This document shows, in pieces, positions 15,712 through 15,722 of a stretch of 15,722 nt of DNA. Location: assembly GCA_012513195.1 (NCBI GenBank), contig JAAZCR010000111.1, positions 1 to 15,722 of the forward strand, read 5' to 3'. Numbering within the stretch: the first letter of the stretch is position 1; every line of letters starts with the position of its first letter. The stretch is from Bacilli bacterium. Lineage in GTDB: Bacteria; Bacillota_I; Bacilli_A; Haloplasmatales; Haloplasmataceae. The notes below the pieces were generated by a model that was not told where the DNA came from, did no database searches, and saw only the letters and a list, made by a program, of their open reading frames with translations. A program made the position numbers and the translations under genes.

Positions 15712-15722
15712 CTATATATAAA

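Overview
The window is low-GC DNA from an endospore-forming Firmicute. Its gene order is a condensed version of the Bacillus rnmV-ksgA-yabG ... ispE ... spoVG-glmU-prs ... pth ... mfd-spoVT region. CwlJ, YabG, SpoVG and SpoVT are all present and look intact, so the host most likely makes spores. CwlJ and the compact order favour Bacilli over Clostridia. The genus cannot be fixed from sequence alone; an AT-rich, streamlined lineage of the Turicibacter/Haloplasma kind is one guess.

Left part (1-2526, minus strand): a tightly overlapping operon encodes a GtrA-type flippase-like protein, a FAD-dependent oxidoreductase with a UDP-galactopyranose-mutase-like C-terminal motif, and a polytopic membrane protein cut by the window edge. 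Together they look like cell-surface glycosylation genes. Positions 2527-2668 are a divergent intergenic region. Next come an L-amino-acid-oxidase-like flavoenzyme (plus strand) and the spore cortex hydrolase CwlJ (minus strand), which converge and overlap by 23 bp.

Right part (4734-15583, all plus strand): RNase M5 (rnmV) and 16S rRNA dimethylase (rsmA) overlap. They are followed by the spore protease yabG, ispE (isoprenoid synthesis), spoVG, glmU (UDP-GlcNAc synthesis), prs (PRPP synthesis), pth (peptidyl-tRNA hydrolase), mfd (transcription-repair coupling) and spoVT (forespore regulator). Promoter-like elements precede rnmV, yabG, ispE, spoVG, glmU and prs, so this is a chain of short units. 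Hairpins or terminators follow spoVG, prs and spoVT, and a last bidirectional one lies at the right edge.

No phage, IS, CRISPR, tRNA or rRNA was seen and no gene-free stretch exceeds 300 bp. The core is well-known housekeeping and sporulation DNA; I see no clearly new system. The most interesting signals are regulatory: a perfect 11-bp inverted repeat that covers the yabG ribosome site and a sigma-K-like promoter, a perfect 12-bp inverted repeat over the ispE promoter and start site, and repeats around the spoVG promoter. Several genes usual at this locus in Bacillus (veg, sspF, purR, yabJ, ctc, fin) are absent.
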